The notes beneath the pieces were generated by a model, which saw nothing but the letters and a program-made list of their open reading frames with translations, was not told where the DNA came from and ran no database searches. Positions 11,301 through 18,831 of a stretch of DNA of 64,000 nt are shown piece after piece (within the stretch, counting starts at the first letter, position 1; each line of letters begins with the position of its first letter). Position numbers and translations under genes: made by a program. This DNA is from Janthinobacterium sp. ROICE36 (GTDB lineage: Bacteria; Pseudomonadota; Gammaproteobacteria; Burkholderiales; Burkholderiaceae_D), in the NCBI RefSeq assembly GCF_002869965.1, contig NZ_PEBS01000006.1, forward strand, positions 62,001-126,000. Direction: 5' to 3'.

Positions 11301-12873
11301 TGCTCAGCGCGATATTCGACACCTCGGCCTGGATGCTGTCGGGAAGGCTGACGAGGCCGTTCGAGACGACGGACAGGAAGTCCGACAGCGTGGCCTTGCC
11401 GGGAAAGCGGGCCTGGAACAGTTGCGCCGAGCTGAACTGCACGTCGAATTCTCCGCCCGGCGTGCCGTCGAGGTTGCGAAATACCGTGGGCAACAGGGTG
11501 AAGGTAGTGCCGAACAGGTATTCATAGCGCGACTGTCCGCTGGCCTTGCTCGCCAGCGGCTGGTAAGCCGTCCAGTCGAGGAAGAACGAGGTGACGGTAA
11601 AGCTCAGCGCGGGCGTGGGCGCCGGGATAGGCTGCCAGCTGAGATCGCGCACGCTGCGCAACTGCAGCGTGACCTGGTCCACCGTGGGCGGCGCCTTGGG
11701 CGGGATGCTGCCGCTGATGGTCATGCCGCCGAGGCCGAACGACGTCAGGAACTCCTGCAGCACGGCCGGGGTGGCGCGGAAATAGCTGGCGCCCCCGCCG
11801 ATCAGGCTGATGGCGGCGCCGGGACTGAGGGGCGGCCCGTCGCTGCCCGCTTCCAGACTGACCGCGTAGTTGCCGTCGCCGTCGGCGTTCGATGGCTGCA
11901 GCAGCAGCGACAGCGTGTAGTCGGTGGCGCCTGCGCCTTCCACGCTGAGCGTGGCCGTCAGGGCCAGCGTGGCGGCCTGGTCGCCGTCGGCCGCTTCCTC
12001 GTCGGCCAGTTCGCCGGTGCCGCGCAGCAGCAGCTGCATGCCGGCGTCGAGCAGCAGGGCGTCGGGCGGCGGCGCATCGACGGGCGGGGGGATCGTCACG
12101 GTCAGGCTGGGCGCAGCCACGCGCAAGTAACCGGCGAAGGTGCAGTCGAGCTTGCTGAGCGTGGCCGACAGCACGCCGCTGGGCATCAGGCCGCCCAGTT
12201 CGAACGTCTTGCCGTCGTACAGCGCCATGTCCAGGTAGCCGCCGATCTGCAGCTTGCCCGGCGGCGCCGCCAGGTCGGAAAGGAGTTCCAGAAATGGCGT
12301 CACGAAGGCGGGCAGGGCCACACTGGCGCTGAGGTTCTGCTTGGCGCCGCCCGTGACGGCCAGCGCACCGTCTTCGGCTCCCCACGGATAGACGCCGTCG
12401 ACGCTGGAAAACACCAGCAGCGCGCCCGACAGCGGCAACTCGCTGAATGGCCAGCCGCCCATAAAGGGAAAGCTGCTGTCCCAGTTCCAGTCGGCGGGAC
12501 TGGCGGCCACTTGCACCACCAGCACGGCCGCGTCATCGCCGTCTTCCTCGCCGTTGGCGCCCGGCTGCGTGGAAAACACCAGCGTGGCTGGGGTCTGCAG
12601 CAGGCCGCCGATGAAGGGCAGGCTCGCCCTGCTGACCGTAAAGACGCCGTCGCTCACGGCGCCCACGTCGGCTGCCGCGCAGCTGATCAGGAACTGCGCC
12701 GTGTCGATCTGGAATGCCTGGCCGATGATGGCGTCGAATTTTTCGGGCGGCGCGACGTCCGGGTCGGCCAGGCCCGCTTCCAGGAAGGCGGCATCGAGGG
12801 CGAACGGGCCGCGGCTGGCGGCGTTGACGATGGCTTGCTGCAGGTTTTCCAGCGCGGTATCGGTGGTGGCCAT
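2353..12873 (-). CDS. Giant 3506-residue protein with central LysM-like repeats
   Basis: Family not recognised with certainty. The start ATG has AAGGAG nine bases upstream. There is no signal peptide. Residues 1 to about 1290 are beta-rich, with many short amphipathic strands and a glycine/aromatic block near 1000-1150 (GLQLGLGYNFVKGPLKAGF). A basic linker follows near 1290 (RRQPRRVLR). Four LysM-like units lie at about 1548-1760 (each around GDTLAAIAARY, GDSFGAIAAALG or GDTLAGIASRF) and three weaker ones at about 2224-2370. The last 1100 residues are again beta-rich (WQDLFGN, YLYDTDAGG). The N-terminal part may belong to a large bacterial domain of unknown function such as DUF6603; that is recollection, not a search. 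It is the last gene of the leftward cluster, 66 bases after the EEP enzyme. Surface, glycan-binding or toxin roles are possible but unproven. Confidence 0.8.
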   Translation of the reverse strand: MATTDTALENLQQAIVNAASRGPFALDAAFLEAGLADPDVAPPEKFDAIIGQAFQIDTAQFLISCAAADVGAVSDGVFTVSRASLPFIGGLLQTPATLVFSTQPGANGEEDGDDAAVLVVQVAASPADWNWDSSFPFMGGWPFSELPLSGALLVFSSVDGVYPWGAEDGALAVTGGAKQNLSASVALPAFVTPFLELLSDLAAPPGKLQIGGYLDMALYDGKTFELGGLMPSGVLSATLSKLDCTFAGYLRVAAPSLTVTIPPPVDAPPPDALLLDAGMQLLLRGTGELADEEAADGDQAATLALTATLSVEGAGATDYTLSLLLQPSNADGDGNYAVSLEAGSDGPPLSPGAAISLIGGGASYFRATPAVLQEFLTSFGLGGMTISGSIPPKAPPTVDQVTLQLRSVRDLSWQPIPAPTPALSFTVTSFFLDWTAYQPLASKASGQSRYEYLFGTTFTLLPTVFRNLDGTPGGEFDVQFSSAQLFQARFPGKATLSDFLSVVSNGLVSLPDSIQAEVSNIALSIDGAAQCFAFSSDYAISLSFLTVGGAPILSISEGQISLSGISATVAADKQEGALALVDAGKAGAGTAWAGSISGLLGVGASLQAAVSVAYSSQETPPRWTLSASLAQELDVGEMIKQFFAAGGIYDFPLFLPGNLKISAFAIEAVIPSGKPSTDLATNYTVDTTFTWLFMLGQQQIGLQKATLSVQYDGAKPAAQQFSGKADAVWIYTAINLKLGFGYAFQPTDKGPNHTLYVSWEGFTATYTSGNEMLSFTLAGWSLGSLIQALVRTLGDPYFVLPSPWDLLNQVTLDGLSINVSLKSGEKNRLSATYTLSSPLNLAFIVIRSIVFKRNTDGKVTLALDATVPPLLKGSMGDLLDPDKGQDVEEMPSVPGAGSSYFKVFLLMLGQRVAINGASDFSSTKAVIDALAGVPPTTGKNNPVNPDSGVQGQPYYQPDSNWLIAAHFGVLQTAGVWAVDVQIVFNDPNLYGLRLTLGSPKMGGLAGLVVDILYKKISDDVGLFQIDFTFPDSIRNLNFGAVSVVLPMIGIKIYTNGDFLIDIGFPYNMDFTRSFSFSAIVYGVPVMGSGGVYFGKLSSATATQVPKTDLGYFNPVIVFGLGLQLGLGYNFVKGPLKAGFALTVFGIIEGVIATYHPYDRSNAVALANAGASASVQESSYFKLTGTFGVIGMLYGEVDLKIISASLLVNITVSVQIGYESYRAIPLSVTASVRISLRVKIDLGIFSFTISVGFSATVSAQFRIGSDSRAPWDGGAALRLESLARGRARTLPMELQAAMLRAGPRRQPRRVLRTDAKPLLHLVTAPQFTVLAPQGATVSSAQQGAFVCLFAMDAPDPAAGGAGTGTTSFDLLCKAYFPWLLDALQPAMRADGAALDLAAAATASVTLAQLVAGIEVLADPATQPFGMGDLLQFLADSFSVNISAPGANMDGATLFPLFDGLRLDVPDPQGGAGTQAIDLETYATATEQYRSTVAGVLRQVAAKVGKAPARPALLAQEDAGAESMAAFIFVDVFSLIGRALLQSAIDAFDNYSYALQPGDSIASIVAAFNLAGNAVDADDVSLPNATYGLNGALALQVGGLSAVIQAGDTLAAIAARYTDPAGAGGRWQTTAAQLIGANAAPRALRTGVTLVFDFGAAAVSHVTAPGDSFGAIAAALGVPLATLAQQASLYARADLLLPTALLAVPPLAYASVAGDTLAGIASRFATTVAALGRDNAGVANLFAAAPGRLAIARLDALPLEQLWCGVQASGAVAQAAGQVARFITYGLRLPVATGLSLSPSFLYSRTQTDYALYQLTGQQFPTPASAANGYRIGLGRNAISHGVALDFITFAGAPGTSLPIDLGAAYGLLSGVLAYAQAGSFVPSPALHILPLASLQPRQFPAAGYAAWITADLARLTGVTSGAASGARAASQATPAPYLWQFPDAMLASIAQRQDTLQALYKQAQYADMLALMPAYRPRIGNTPPNSSSTVFQDLSGYAYATRVDFQITRMPAATVATNDASGTALASAATLAHVYELVGPSAADAQRLQYLLSGMAAVGETLVAGLFLLYSEGGSDQVALTGQADADYLCFLTQTNLSTESHPPASRMLLDAAGTAFPRGIANSPSQFIKLLWEQSVVRGGGYYLYFEDMVSGAGLPPSVFDATGTATLTLVVPLARPAAGAADTVPNFVNALLTTQAIDPQQDVLVFESLSKPAKTQPLASAATSTLTALAATYGMGVGQLARQNAVRPLRAGASVPVTGILHQLNQQDMATPAQALEQLAAYYSAGATALSAAQIAAYNPGVTVALGATMRIPPLVYRVPVTSDGPGNTFAAMAAYYGLSVDALALGAAATAGLYADGAVLDIDSLAHDAQATLAPGNLSFQLKRSNDGVPVLPPDPTPQQQQQYAQATLSALYNTLSAGLGHNPYFLPSPYSLPFGPQDHANDSDGGDGEAHRRRYAAAALADYDYRQALGYLGNNSDGRPFATLNAAPANPPAGLPPAADNPYLGVGGHASLALRWQDLFGNTTVTPFEAPPVGYTGALDQAPAALRYTDRLLGLSAWPKVQASYLYDTDAGGAPALLLTLRMDGLAYATPADAAQDLPTYQRLYFQLHQDYTGLGVPGLSGNAVSISLSNSLLATPLQPLGEAQSRQVRDFVAACAIYLQALAGGGSATAPAATLSVPVQLAQLAGANRIALDVALVLTRQAILLDPVLAALPDGASVVSAVLPQADTDGGASSYTTFAKALEACLKTPQWSMRAGAGLTRVGSAGQQTQQLFAVRFSDTPGQGIHFRLGQQASYYAPLPVANSLESRMVSIDAYPTNTPHALTLNSVDLNLWLQSCLDAIDKFLSATYAPPAYILDRLNGIADPLQSGQLGLVLKAKQTLADAISATVSPVLSSSAADEATRVSAAATMRQQLLTTLGPAFAAGAVVVYGVDQITGVDGIYAAGPPALYGQPAGAGTAGGTADGAAGDGNQNYTLFPTRLPLQGTAAPEQSRLSFNFISKNVEGQAYVPLDLRYQITHMEFDQQFVPGIENYAQSQWLLFITGPFEVALGNGTQYIPVLNRALPVPPTVNRQSATASAAPQAGRMRLAAAGLQPAQLAQWDYSFSYTYRQAAQDAVHVSVVLNVPPQTARLSAAAGPDLFTALAAFVSNYPLISADLDAFLAPLDGKQDTADSIAKATLATTALQQLVTQVAASYGGHFGAARLAAAQGEASVAVEFDARLEDHGGDAWYALLNVTVGGAPATYHPLAGTLSNGAVSVPVPVLDIDAQQYRATPATPTPPDALLAYRYAAIAADAPDLSFAAALANTGREVRMPGLNVMVYKNAQASLYVQRNRYLCPPSQTQVSTMPAFLYQTPVVKFSDPILPRLSWQGYDLRQVAPVGGSDVAAYMRGFFNALFTGASGSVRIAMDGSYSYSVMPAVAGFPRTSLPVSLLPAVLAPIDAAQPPAAPMALVAQVQQWYDTQQPTTGGGAAMDFRLNFFTDGAPEQLLLSLDDVRWVVRP

Positions 12874-12939
12874 ACGAACTTGCTCCTTGAATCAGTCATG
12901 ATGTCCAGGGCGGACGCTTGCACCCGCCCGACGCTGTGT

Positions 12940-14439
12940 CTACAGCACGGCAAACAGCGCCAGGTGGTCGCTGGTGCTGCGCAGGTAGCCGTAATTGGCC
13001 CAGCCGTTCTGCGTGCGCGCCTGGCCAACGGCATACACGGCCGCCGGCGATTGCGGCCAGGCCATGCCGGCAGGCAAGTTCGTAAATTGCGCGGCCAGCG
13101 GGCGCGTGCCGATGGGCACGCCAGCGGGCATGGCGCCCGCCACCGTGAACGGCGTGCCCGACACGGGATTCATCACCGTGAACTGGTAGTTATTCGCCAC
13201 TACCAGCGGGTTGACGAGCATATTGTCGATCGAGAAAAAGTTGCTCACCATATCGCTGCCGATATAGTTATAGCCTGGATACGGCGACGGCGTCAGCGCG
13301 CCGCCGGCCGTATTGTCGGACCACAGGAAGCGCGACTGCTGTGTCAGTTGCTGCTTCGTGCGTTTGGGGCGGATATGCGTGGCCAGGTAGCCCTGATACG
13401 CGTCCAGCGTCAGGTTCGGTGCCACCGGCATGGCAAGTGGTGGGTCCAGCAACGGCATGTAGTTAATCGCGCGCAACTGGTCGTAGGCCGTGGTGCGCCC
13501 GCCCGCGCCAGGCGGCAGCGCATAGATGGCGTTCAGATTGAAGTCGCCGCAGATCAGCTTGATTTCATTGTGCGGCGCGCCGGCCGGCGCCGCCGCTACG
13601 TCGAGCACGCCGCGTAGCAGGATATTGATGAAATTGGTGGCGCCGCCGTGGTTGGGCGGCGCATGCACGGCAAACAGGGTCAGGTTGCGCGTGATGACGT
13701 TGGCCTGGTTGGTTTCCACGAAACTGACCATGAAGGGCTGGCGCAAGCCGTTGAAGTTGACCAGGCCGCCAACGACGGGTGCCACGGCCGGCGCCGGTGC
13801 GGGCGCGAAGGCGATGCGCGCCGCCGCCATGCCCTCGGCCAGGCCGCCGTTGTACTGCGCGCCGGCCGGGATGATGCGCGCCGGCTGGCCCGGCGGGTTG
13901 AGCAAATCCTGGATGTTGGGCGCGCCGGCGCCGCCGGCCGGATAGGCAGCAGGCACGGCGCCGGCCGCCACAGCCGACACGCCGCCGCCCGTCCACACGT
14001 TCGGGCCCGTGAAATAGCGCCGCACTTCCGTGGGCGTGCCAGCCGTGCCCGATATGCCGCGGTACAGCACGGCGACCGATTCCGTGCGCCCGCCAGTGCC
14101 CACTTTTAGCGGCGGCACCATGCGCCAGGCCGCGCGGTTGGGGTCGGTGACGTCGTTGCGCAGCAGTTGCAGCAGGAAGAGCGCGCCCTGCAGGCCGCCC
14201 GTGTCGGGCGCCAGGTCGCCGGCGCCGGTCGCGCTGGACGACACCTCGATCAGGACGAAGATATCGGGCTGCGTTGCGCGCAGGATGGTCAGGATGTGGT
14301 TGCGGCGCTGCAGCGCGGCCACGGCCGGCAGGTTGCCGCCGCAGCGGCCGCCTTCGCCATAGCGGGGCCGCTTGCGGCTGGGATTGTTGACCTTGTTGAT
14401 GGCGAACTTCTCGATATTCCAGTACACGACGTTGGTCAT
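12940..14439 (-). CDS. Endonuclease/exonuclease/phosphatase (EEP) family enzyme
   Basis: 499 residues of the DNase I-like metal-dependent phosphoesterase fold. Visible motifs in family order: YWNIEKF at residues 6-12 (metal/substrate Asn), Glu65 in FVLIEVSS, VHAPPN, ICGDFNLN (catalytic Asp-Asn) and a C-terminal SDH at 490-492. All key residues are present, so it is probably active on a phosphodiester or phosphomonoester; nucleic acid, lipid or nucleotide cannot be chosen. No signal peptide. Its ATG overlaps the TGA of the 1222-residue gene (ATGA, 14436-14439), implying translational coupling. The same reading frame stays open far upstream, but that is a shadow of the preceding gene. Confidence 0.85.
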   Translation of the reverse strand: MTNVVYWNIEKFAINKVNNPSRKRPRYGEGGRCGGNLPAVAALQRRNHILTILRATQPDIFVLIEVSSSATGAGDLAPDTGGLQGALFLLQLLRNDVTDPNRAAWRMVPPLKVGTGGRTESVAVLYRGISGTAGTPTEVRRYFTGPNVWTGGGVSAVAAGAVPAAYPAGGAGAPNIQDLLNPPGQPARIIPAGAQYNGGLAEGMAAARIAFAPAPAPAVAPVVGGLVNFNGLRQPFMVSFVETNQANVITRNLTLFAVHAPPNHGGATNFINILLRGVLDVAAAPAGAPHNEIKLICGDFNLNAIYALPPGAGGRTTAYDQLRAINYMPLLDPPLAMPVAPNLTLDAYQGYLATHIRPKRTKQQLTQQSRFLWSDNTAGGALTPSPYPGYNYIGSDMVSNFFSIDNMLVNPLVVANNYQFTVMNPVSGTPFTVAGAMPAGVPIGTRPLAAQFTNLPAGMAWPQSPAAVYAVGQARTQNGWANYGYLRSTSDHLALFAVL

Positions 14440-17400
14440 GCAGCGCTCCCCAATGAAATGGCAAGCAATGGCAGCGCGGCCTGCTCCTGCTCCTGCCGGG
14501 CGGCCGCATCGGCGATGTAGGCGGCATACCAGCCCAGGCTGCCCGTATTCTTCGGGTCGCCAAACAGGAAGAACTGGATGTTCGCGTCGGGCGGCAGCTT
14601 GGCAATGCCGAGGAACTTGATGGCGATATTGTCGAGCCGCAGGCAATAATAGTAGGCGTCGCCGTCGGGCACTTTTTGTCGCATCAGCCCGATATTGTCG
14701 ATGGCCAGCTTGAAGATGCCTTGCAGGCTGATCAGCCTGGCGCCGGGCGCCGCGCCGGGCAGTGAGAGACCGACGAAGACGGCTTGCTCGTCGTCGCCGG
14801 CGGTACTGGCGGGCGACCAGGCCAGCAGCAGGGTCGAATGGAAGCCGGCGGCCGAGACGAGCGCACCCGGCCCGCCCATGGTGACGTCGTACACGACGCC
14901 GTGCCAGGGCCCGTCGAGCGTGCCCAGGTTCAGCGCCGTGCTGACGGGCAGGAAGCCGAAATCGGCCGGCTTTTGCCCGTCGGCGGCGGCGATAAAGCCC
15001 GACAGTTCCAGGCCGAAGCCCTTGAACATGCTGTCCGGCCTGGCCTGGCTGGCATCGAGGTCGTAGGCCAGATTGACCGTCACCTCGTCGAAGCGCACGG
15101 CCGACGGCGTCGTCTGCGGATAGCGCATGTCGATCACCAGGTTGGAGAAGGCCAGGCCTGCGCCGTCCGGCGGCAGATCCGGCGCCAGCGCGCCGAACGA
15201 CAGCAGGTCCAGCACCGCGCCCGTGCGGTCGTCCAGGCTGGCGAAGTCCAGCGTGCCCCACACGGAAAAACGGTTCAGCACGGTCGCGCCCGCGTCGATG
15301 GTGCCCAGGCAGTTGAACTGGATGCGCTGGAAAGCCACGTGGCGCAGCAGGTTGCTGTCGAGGCTGAATATCGACGGCGTGGCTTGCTCGAAGATGTAGA
15401 TGCCGGTGCCATTCTGGTCGATATAGCTGCCGTCGAGTACCACGCCGTTGTTCGGCATCGCATTGCCGCCGAAGGTGGTGGCCGTCACGCGCGAGCCGAG
15501 CAGGCCGTTGACGGCCAGTTGCACGTAGCTCTTGAAGGTCTTGATGACGGCATTGTCGAACAGGACCTGCAATTGCAGCACGCGGAACGCATAGTTGTCG
15601 GTGTCGGGCAGGGCGATGGGTGTATCGGGCGGCAAGCCGTTGCGCTGGCCTGCGGCGAAGGCCGGGTCCTGGTAGTCGACCAGGCCGAAGGTGCTGGAAT
15701 TGCCGTCGAGGGTGATGCTGCCGTCGCCATGCACCGTCACGCGGCTGGCCGTGAAGCCGAAATGGTGGGCGACGAAGCGCGTCAGGTCGAGGCCGGCCGC
15801 GATGCCCTGCAGGCCAGCCGGCAGACTGGACGGATCCAGGTCCGCCTGCAGCACCAGCACGCCCGTCCAGGCGGGATCGCTGACCAGTTCCAGGAAATGC
15901 CGGTACGGCGATTCGGGCTTGTCCGCCGCCAGTACCTCGGCAGCTTCGATGACATCCTGCAACCACTGCGACAGTCCCGTGTAGGCGATGCCCTGGACGC
16001 TGGGGCCGGCGTCGGCGGCCAGCGAAAAATCGGGCGCGCCCGACCAGGCGTTCGGATTGGCGACGCGTTCCCTGACACTGCCGCTGCAATACTTGAGCAG
16101 CATCACGTTGCGGTAGGACGTGGGCGTCACGCCCAGGCCCACCTGCGCTTGCATGGTCCAGCCCGCGATGCCCACGGTACTGTCGAAACGTGCGCCGCCG
16201 TCCGACAGGTGGGCCGCGTTGACGGCCACCAGGAATAGCTGGTTGGTCTGCAAGGCATCCTGCAAGGTAGCGTCCGGGAAGCGGAAGCCGAACGGCAAGA
16301 CCTGCCCGCCGTCGCCCAGGGTCTGGCCCAGGGTCACCGACAGGAAGGCGTCCTGGTCCTGCTCCTGGCTGGACACGGTGGCGACAGCTCCCTGCGGCGT
16401 GGTGCGGTAGTGCGGCGCTTCCGCCACCGCCTCGCCGGCGGCCAGCCCGCGCACGCGGTGGCTCGCGGCCGCGCGTGCCTGCCAGGTGGCGCCGGCGCCG
16501 CTGGAAATGACGGCCTTGCGCGTGGCGGCCACGATGCTGCTTTCAAAGCTCGACAGCAGGGCGGCGCTGATCTCCAGCGGGCCACCACTGACGGCGCCGC
16601 CATACGGCAGCAGGGGAAAGGCGTGCGCGGCGCCCTGCGGCACGGGCAACGCGGGCGGGGTCGAGGCGAGCACGGTATCGGCGGCCACGGCGCGCAGCAA
16701 AGCGGCTGCCCGGGCGGCAGGCGGCAGGCCGTACATGGGACTGCCCGCCGGCTCCGCATGGTATTGCGGCATGGCCGCGCCGCCCTTGAGCACGCTGGCC
16801 CAGGAACTGAGGTAAGCGGCCGTCAGCGGCGTGGCCACGTTACCAGAATCGGGCAAGTCCAGCGTCGCGGCCTGGAACGGGAAGACGGACGCGTAGGCGG
16901 GCGAGGCGGGCACGAACAGCAGGGGGTCATTCTCCGGCGCGGCGCCATCGTACGTTGTCATGCTCAGCTGTTCCGAGCCGAAGATGCCGCATAACAAGTT
17001 TGTCTGTGTCCCGGCAGCCTGGCCGCTGATGCTCAGGCCGAAGCGCCCGGCCGGCGTCAGCAGGGCCTTGCTGGTAGCGGGCTGTGAGGGTGACCGCGCG
17101 GCGCAGCCAAAGGCCAGGGCGCCCGACTGCAGGCCGACCACGGGCGGCTGCCCGCTGGTGGCGCCCAGCGGCAGGAAGGTCGTCGCATGGCCCAGCGCCG
17201 TGCGGTAGGTGGACGGCAAGGCGGGATGGCCGGCCGGCAGCAAGCCGCAGCGCAATACGCCTTCCAGCCTGGCCTTGGCGGACAGCTTCTGATTGTAGGG
17301 ATCGAGCGGGTCGACCGTGCCGACCCAGGCCAGGTTGGCCGGCAGCGCGGCGGGCGCGCTCAGCGCCGGGTAGAACAGCTGCTGCAGCTGGCCGCTGGCC

Positions 17401-18104
17401 GTGTCGCGCGCGCTCAGGGGGAAGCCGACGGCCAGGCCGCCGGGGCCGAAGGTGACGGCAGGGTTGACTGTGGCCGTAAACGTCAGGCAGCCCGCATTCG
17501 GGCCCGCCAGCGGCACGAAAGTACGGATCGTGTTGCCGCTGCCCGTGACGCGTATGCCGATATCGCTGGCGTTGCGCTGGAAGGCCAGCGCCGGCGGCGT
17601 CGCCAGCGGCGCCGCCAGCCGCAGACTGCCGCTGGCGGCGTCGATGGACAGGCCGACGCCGGACAGCACGTTGAACAGCAGGTCCTGTCCCAGCCGGAAA
17701 TTGACATTGCTGCTGGTGGCAAAGCCCTTGGTCAGCTGGTTATAGCTGTAGCTGCAGCCGTAGTTTTTGAAGGAATCGGCCGGTGCTGCATCGGCGTCGC
17801 GCAGCCACAGCAGCGCGTTCAGGTTCAGTCCCGGCGCCGGCGACTGCTGGTCGATATACGCGGCGAGGGCGGCGATAAAGGGGCCGGGTGCCGCGTCCAG
17901 CGCCACCGGACGGGCGCTGGCAAACACGTAGCCGCCCATGCGCTGCGGCGACAGGCTGTCGGCATAGCTGATGCTGTCCGGCGGCGTGGCCGGCGGCGCG
18001 ACGGGCGCCAGCAGGTAGCCGGCCCAGGCATGGTCCGCCTGCGGCGGCGATTCATATAGGCTGACCTTGCTGGCGGGATCGGTGGCGACAAAGCTGAAAC
18101 CCAT
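14436..18104 (-). CDS. 1222-residue protein of unknown family
   Basis: Not recognised. The start is ATG 18104 (MGFSFVATDPASK) with GGAGG six bases upstream; a GTG four codons earlier overlaps that site and is unlikely. No signal peptide, membrane segment or catalytic motif was seen. Composition is Ala/Gly/Leu/Pro-rich and predicted beta-strand-rich, like the giant. The C-terminal half contains strand patterns such as SRVTVHGDGSITLDGNSSTF and VLDGSYIDQNGTGIYIFEQ, reminiscent of beta-solenoid or shell-like folds (inference). It is coupled by ATGA to the EEP gene, so the two products are probably made in fixed ratio and may form a complex. Confidence 0.75.
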   Translation of the reverse strand: MGFSFVATDPASKVSLYESPPQADHAWAGYLLAPVAPPATPPDSISYADSLSPQRMGGYVFASARPVALDAAPGPFIAALAAYIDQQSPAPGLNLNALLWLRDADAAPADSFKNYGCSYSYNQLTKGFATSSNVNFRLGQDLLFNVLSGVGLSIDAASGSLRLAAPLATPPALAFQRNASDIGIRVTGSGNTIRTFVPLAGPNAGCLTFTATVNPAVTFGPGGLAVGFPLSARDTASGQLQQLFYPALSAPAALPANLAWVGTVDPLDPYNQKLSAKARLEGVLRCGLLPAGHPALPSTYRTALGHATTFLPLGATSGQPPVVGLQSGALAFGCAARSPSQPATSKALLTPAGRFGLSISGQAAGTQTNLLCGIFGSEQLSMTTYDGAAPENDPLLFVPASPAYASVFPFQAATLDLPDSGNVATPLTAAYLSSWASVLKGGAAMPQYHAEPAGSPMYGLPPAARAAALLRAVAADTVLASTPPALPVPQGAAHAFPLLPYGGAVSGGPLEISAALLSSFESSIVAATRKAVISSGAGATWQARAAASHRVRGLAAGEAVAEAPHYRTTPQGAVATVSSQEQDQDAFLSVTLGQTLGDGGQVLPFGFRFPDATLQDALQTNQLFLVAVNAAHLSDGGARFDSTVGIAGWTMQAQVGLGVTPTSYRNVMLLKYCSGSVRERVANPNAWSGAPDFSLAADAGPSVQGIAYTGLSQWLQDVIEAAEVLAADKPESPYRHFLELVSDPAWTGVLVLQADLDPSSLPAGLQGIAAGLDLTRFVAHHFGFTASRVTVHGDGSITLDGNSSTFGLVDYQDPAFAAGQRNGLPPDTPIALPDTDNYAFRVLQLQVLFDNAVIKTFKSYVQLAVNGLLGSRVTATTFGGNAMPNNGVVLDGSYIDQNGTGIYIFEQATPSIFSLDSNLLRHVAFQRIQFNCLGTIDAGATVLNRFSVWGTLDFASLDDRTGAVLDLLSFGALAPDLPPDGAGLAFSNLVIDMRYPQTTPSAVRFDEVTVNLAYDLDASQARPDSMFKGFGLELSGFIAAADGQKPADFGFLPVSTALNLGTLDGPWHGVVYDVTMGGPGALVSAAGFHSTLLLAWSPASTAGDDEQAVFVGLSLPGAAPGARLISLQGIFKLAIDNIGLMRQKVPDGDAYYYCLRLDNIAIKFLGIAKLPPDANIQFFLFGDPKNTGSLGWYAAYIADAAARQEQEQAALPLLAISLGSAA

Positions 18105-18251
18105 GACTACCTCCACTCAAGACGCGACTCGGGCGGCAATGCGCCGGCATGGCGGCCGCGCGGCATCGCAATCGTATACAACGGGTGGGCCCGGAAGGGC
18201 GTCGGATGGCCAGGCTGCTTGCCTGGATGCGGTGGCGGGCGGCCATCCAGG

Positions 18252-18273
18252 GCGCCCGCCCGCAGGCGGGCGC
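18252..18273 (-). other. Intercistronic GC-rich hairpin
   Basis: GCGCCCGCC and GGCGGGCGC form a perfect 9-bp stem with a CGCA tetraloop, just downstream of the small gene that ends at 18285. No T-tract follows on the minus strand, so it is not a standard intrinsic terminator. It may protect the 3' end of the upstream message or lower read-through to the 1222-residue gene. Confidence 0.5.
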
Positions 18274-18284
18274 GGAACCGCCGC

Positions 18285-18662
18285 TTACTGCGCGTTGGAG
18301 GTAAAGGTAGCCAGCACGAAGCCCGTGTAGGTATACAGGGTGCCGCTGTCGACGATGTCGCCGGAGAGCAGCACGTTATACAGCCCCGTGCTCTGCGGCG
18401 AGTAGGTGACCGTCAGGCCGGCTTTCCACGTGACGACGCCATTGCCCGTGTCGCTCGCCAGTTTGGCCGTCGTGAAACCGGTGCTGACGCTGGGATTCCA
18501 GTACGTGGTGCGGCCCTGGAACTGGAAGGCGATGCCGGTCTGGTTGTTGCTGTCGCTGCTGGCGATGGACAGCGCGATGCTGTTCGGCGTGGTGTTGGTG
18601 GTGACGCTTTGGCCGGAGGCCAGCGTATGGTTGCTGACTTCGACGCGAGGTAAGTTGGACAT
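18285..18662 (-). CDS. Small beta-rich protein, non-secreted paralogue of the 19123-19581 product
   Basis: 125 residues, ATG at 18662 with GGAGAA seven bases upstream. No signal peptide; Ser/Thr/Asn-rich (LASGQSVTTNTTPNSIALSI). The C-terminal half aligns with the product of 19123-19581: TYWNPSVST versus AYWTVLLST, and VLLSGDIVDSGTLYTYTG versus ILIDGPILDDGTQYTLTG. Function is unknown; a small structural or binding module is likely. It is the first gene after the AT-rich island and probably leads the transcript that continues into the large genes. Confidence 0.75.
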   Translation of the reverse strand: MSNLPRVEVSNHTLASGQSVTTNTTPNSIALSIASSDSNNQTGIAFQFQGRTTYWNPSVSTGFTTAKLASDTGNGVVTWKAGLTVTYSPQSTGLYNVLLSGDIVDSGTLYTYTGFVLATFTSNAQ

Positions 18663-18783
18663 GACATTCTCCATGGGGTGATATCGGCCTGCACTTGCGG
18701 TGGGCGCCCCGTGGCCGACAGGTCCGGGGCAGTTGGGTAAGTCGGTGGAAACGGTATTGCAACGACTTTTCGACCATGCCATA

Positions 18784-18813
18784 AAAATATGGCGGGACAA
18801 TACGCGATTTCAA
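18784..18813 (-). promoter_or_regulatory. Candidate promoter for the 18662-to-2353 transcript
   Basis: On the minus strand TTGAAA (18813-18808) and TATTTT (18789-18784) are separated by 18 bases, about 120 bases upstream of the first ATG. The -10 lies within a small dyad, GCCATA-aaaa-TATGGC (18778-18793). Sequence-only prediction. Confidence 0.4.
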
Positions 18814-18831
18814 ATAAAGACAAGACATTTG

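Noticed and set aside
8851-13617. 1588-codon open frame on the plus strand
   Set aside because: It is an antisense shadow of the giant gene and part of the EEP gene; His/Arg/Gln-rich with no domain, caused by high GC in the third position.
14440-16089. Upstream extension of the EEP reading frame
   Set aside because: The extra 550 codons are Arg/Ala-rich and lie over the 1222-residue gene; the EEP family start and ATGA coupling point to 14439.
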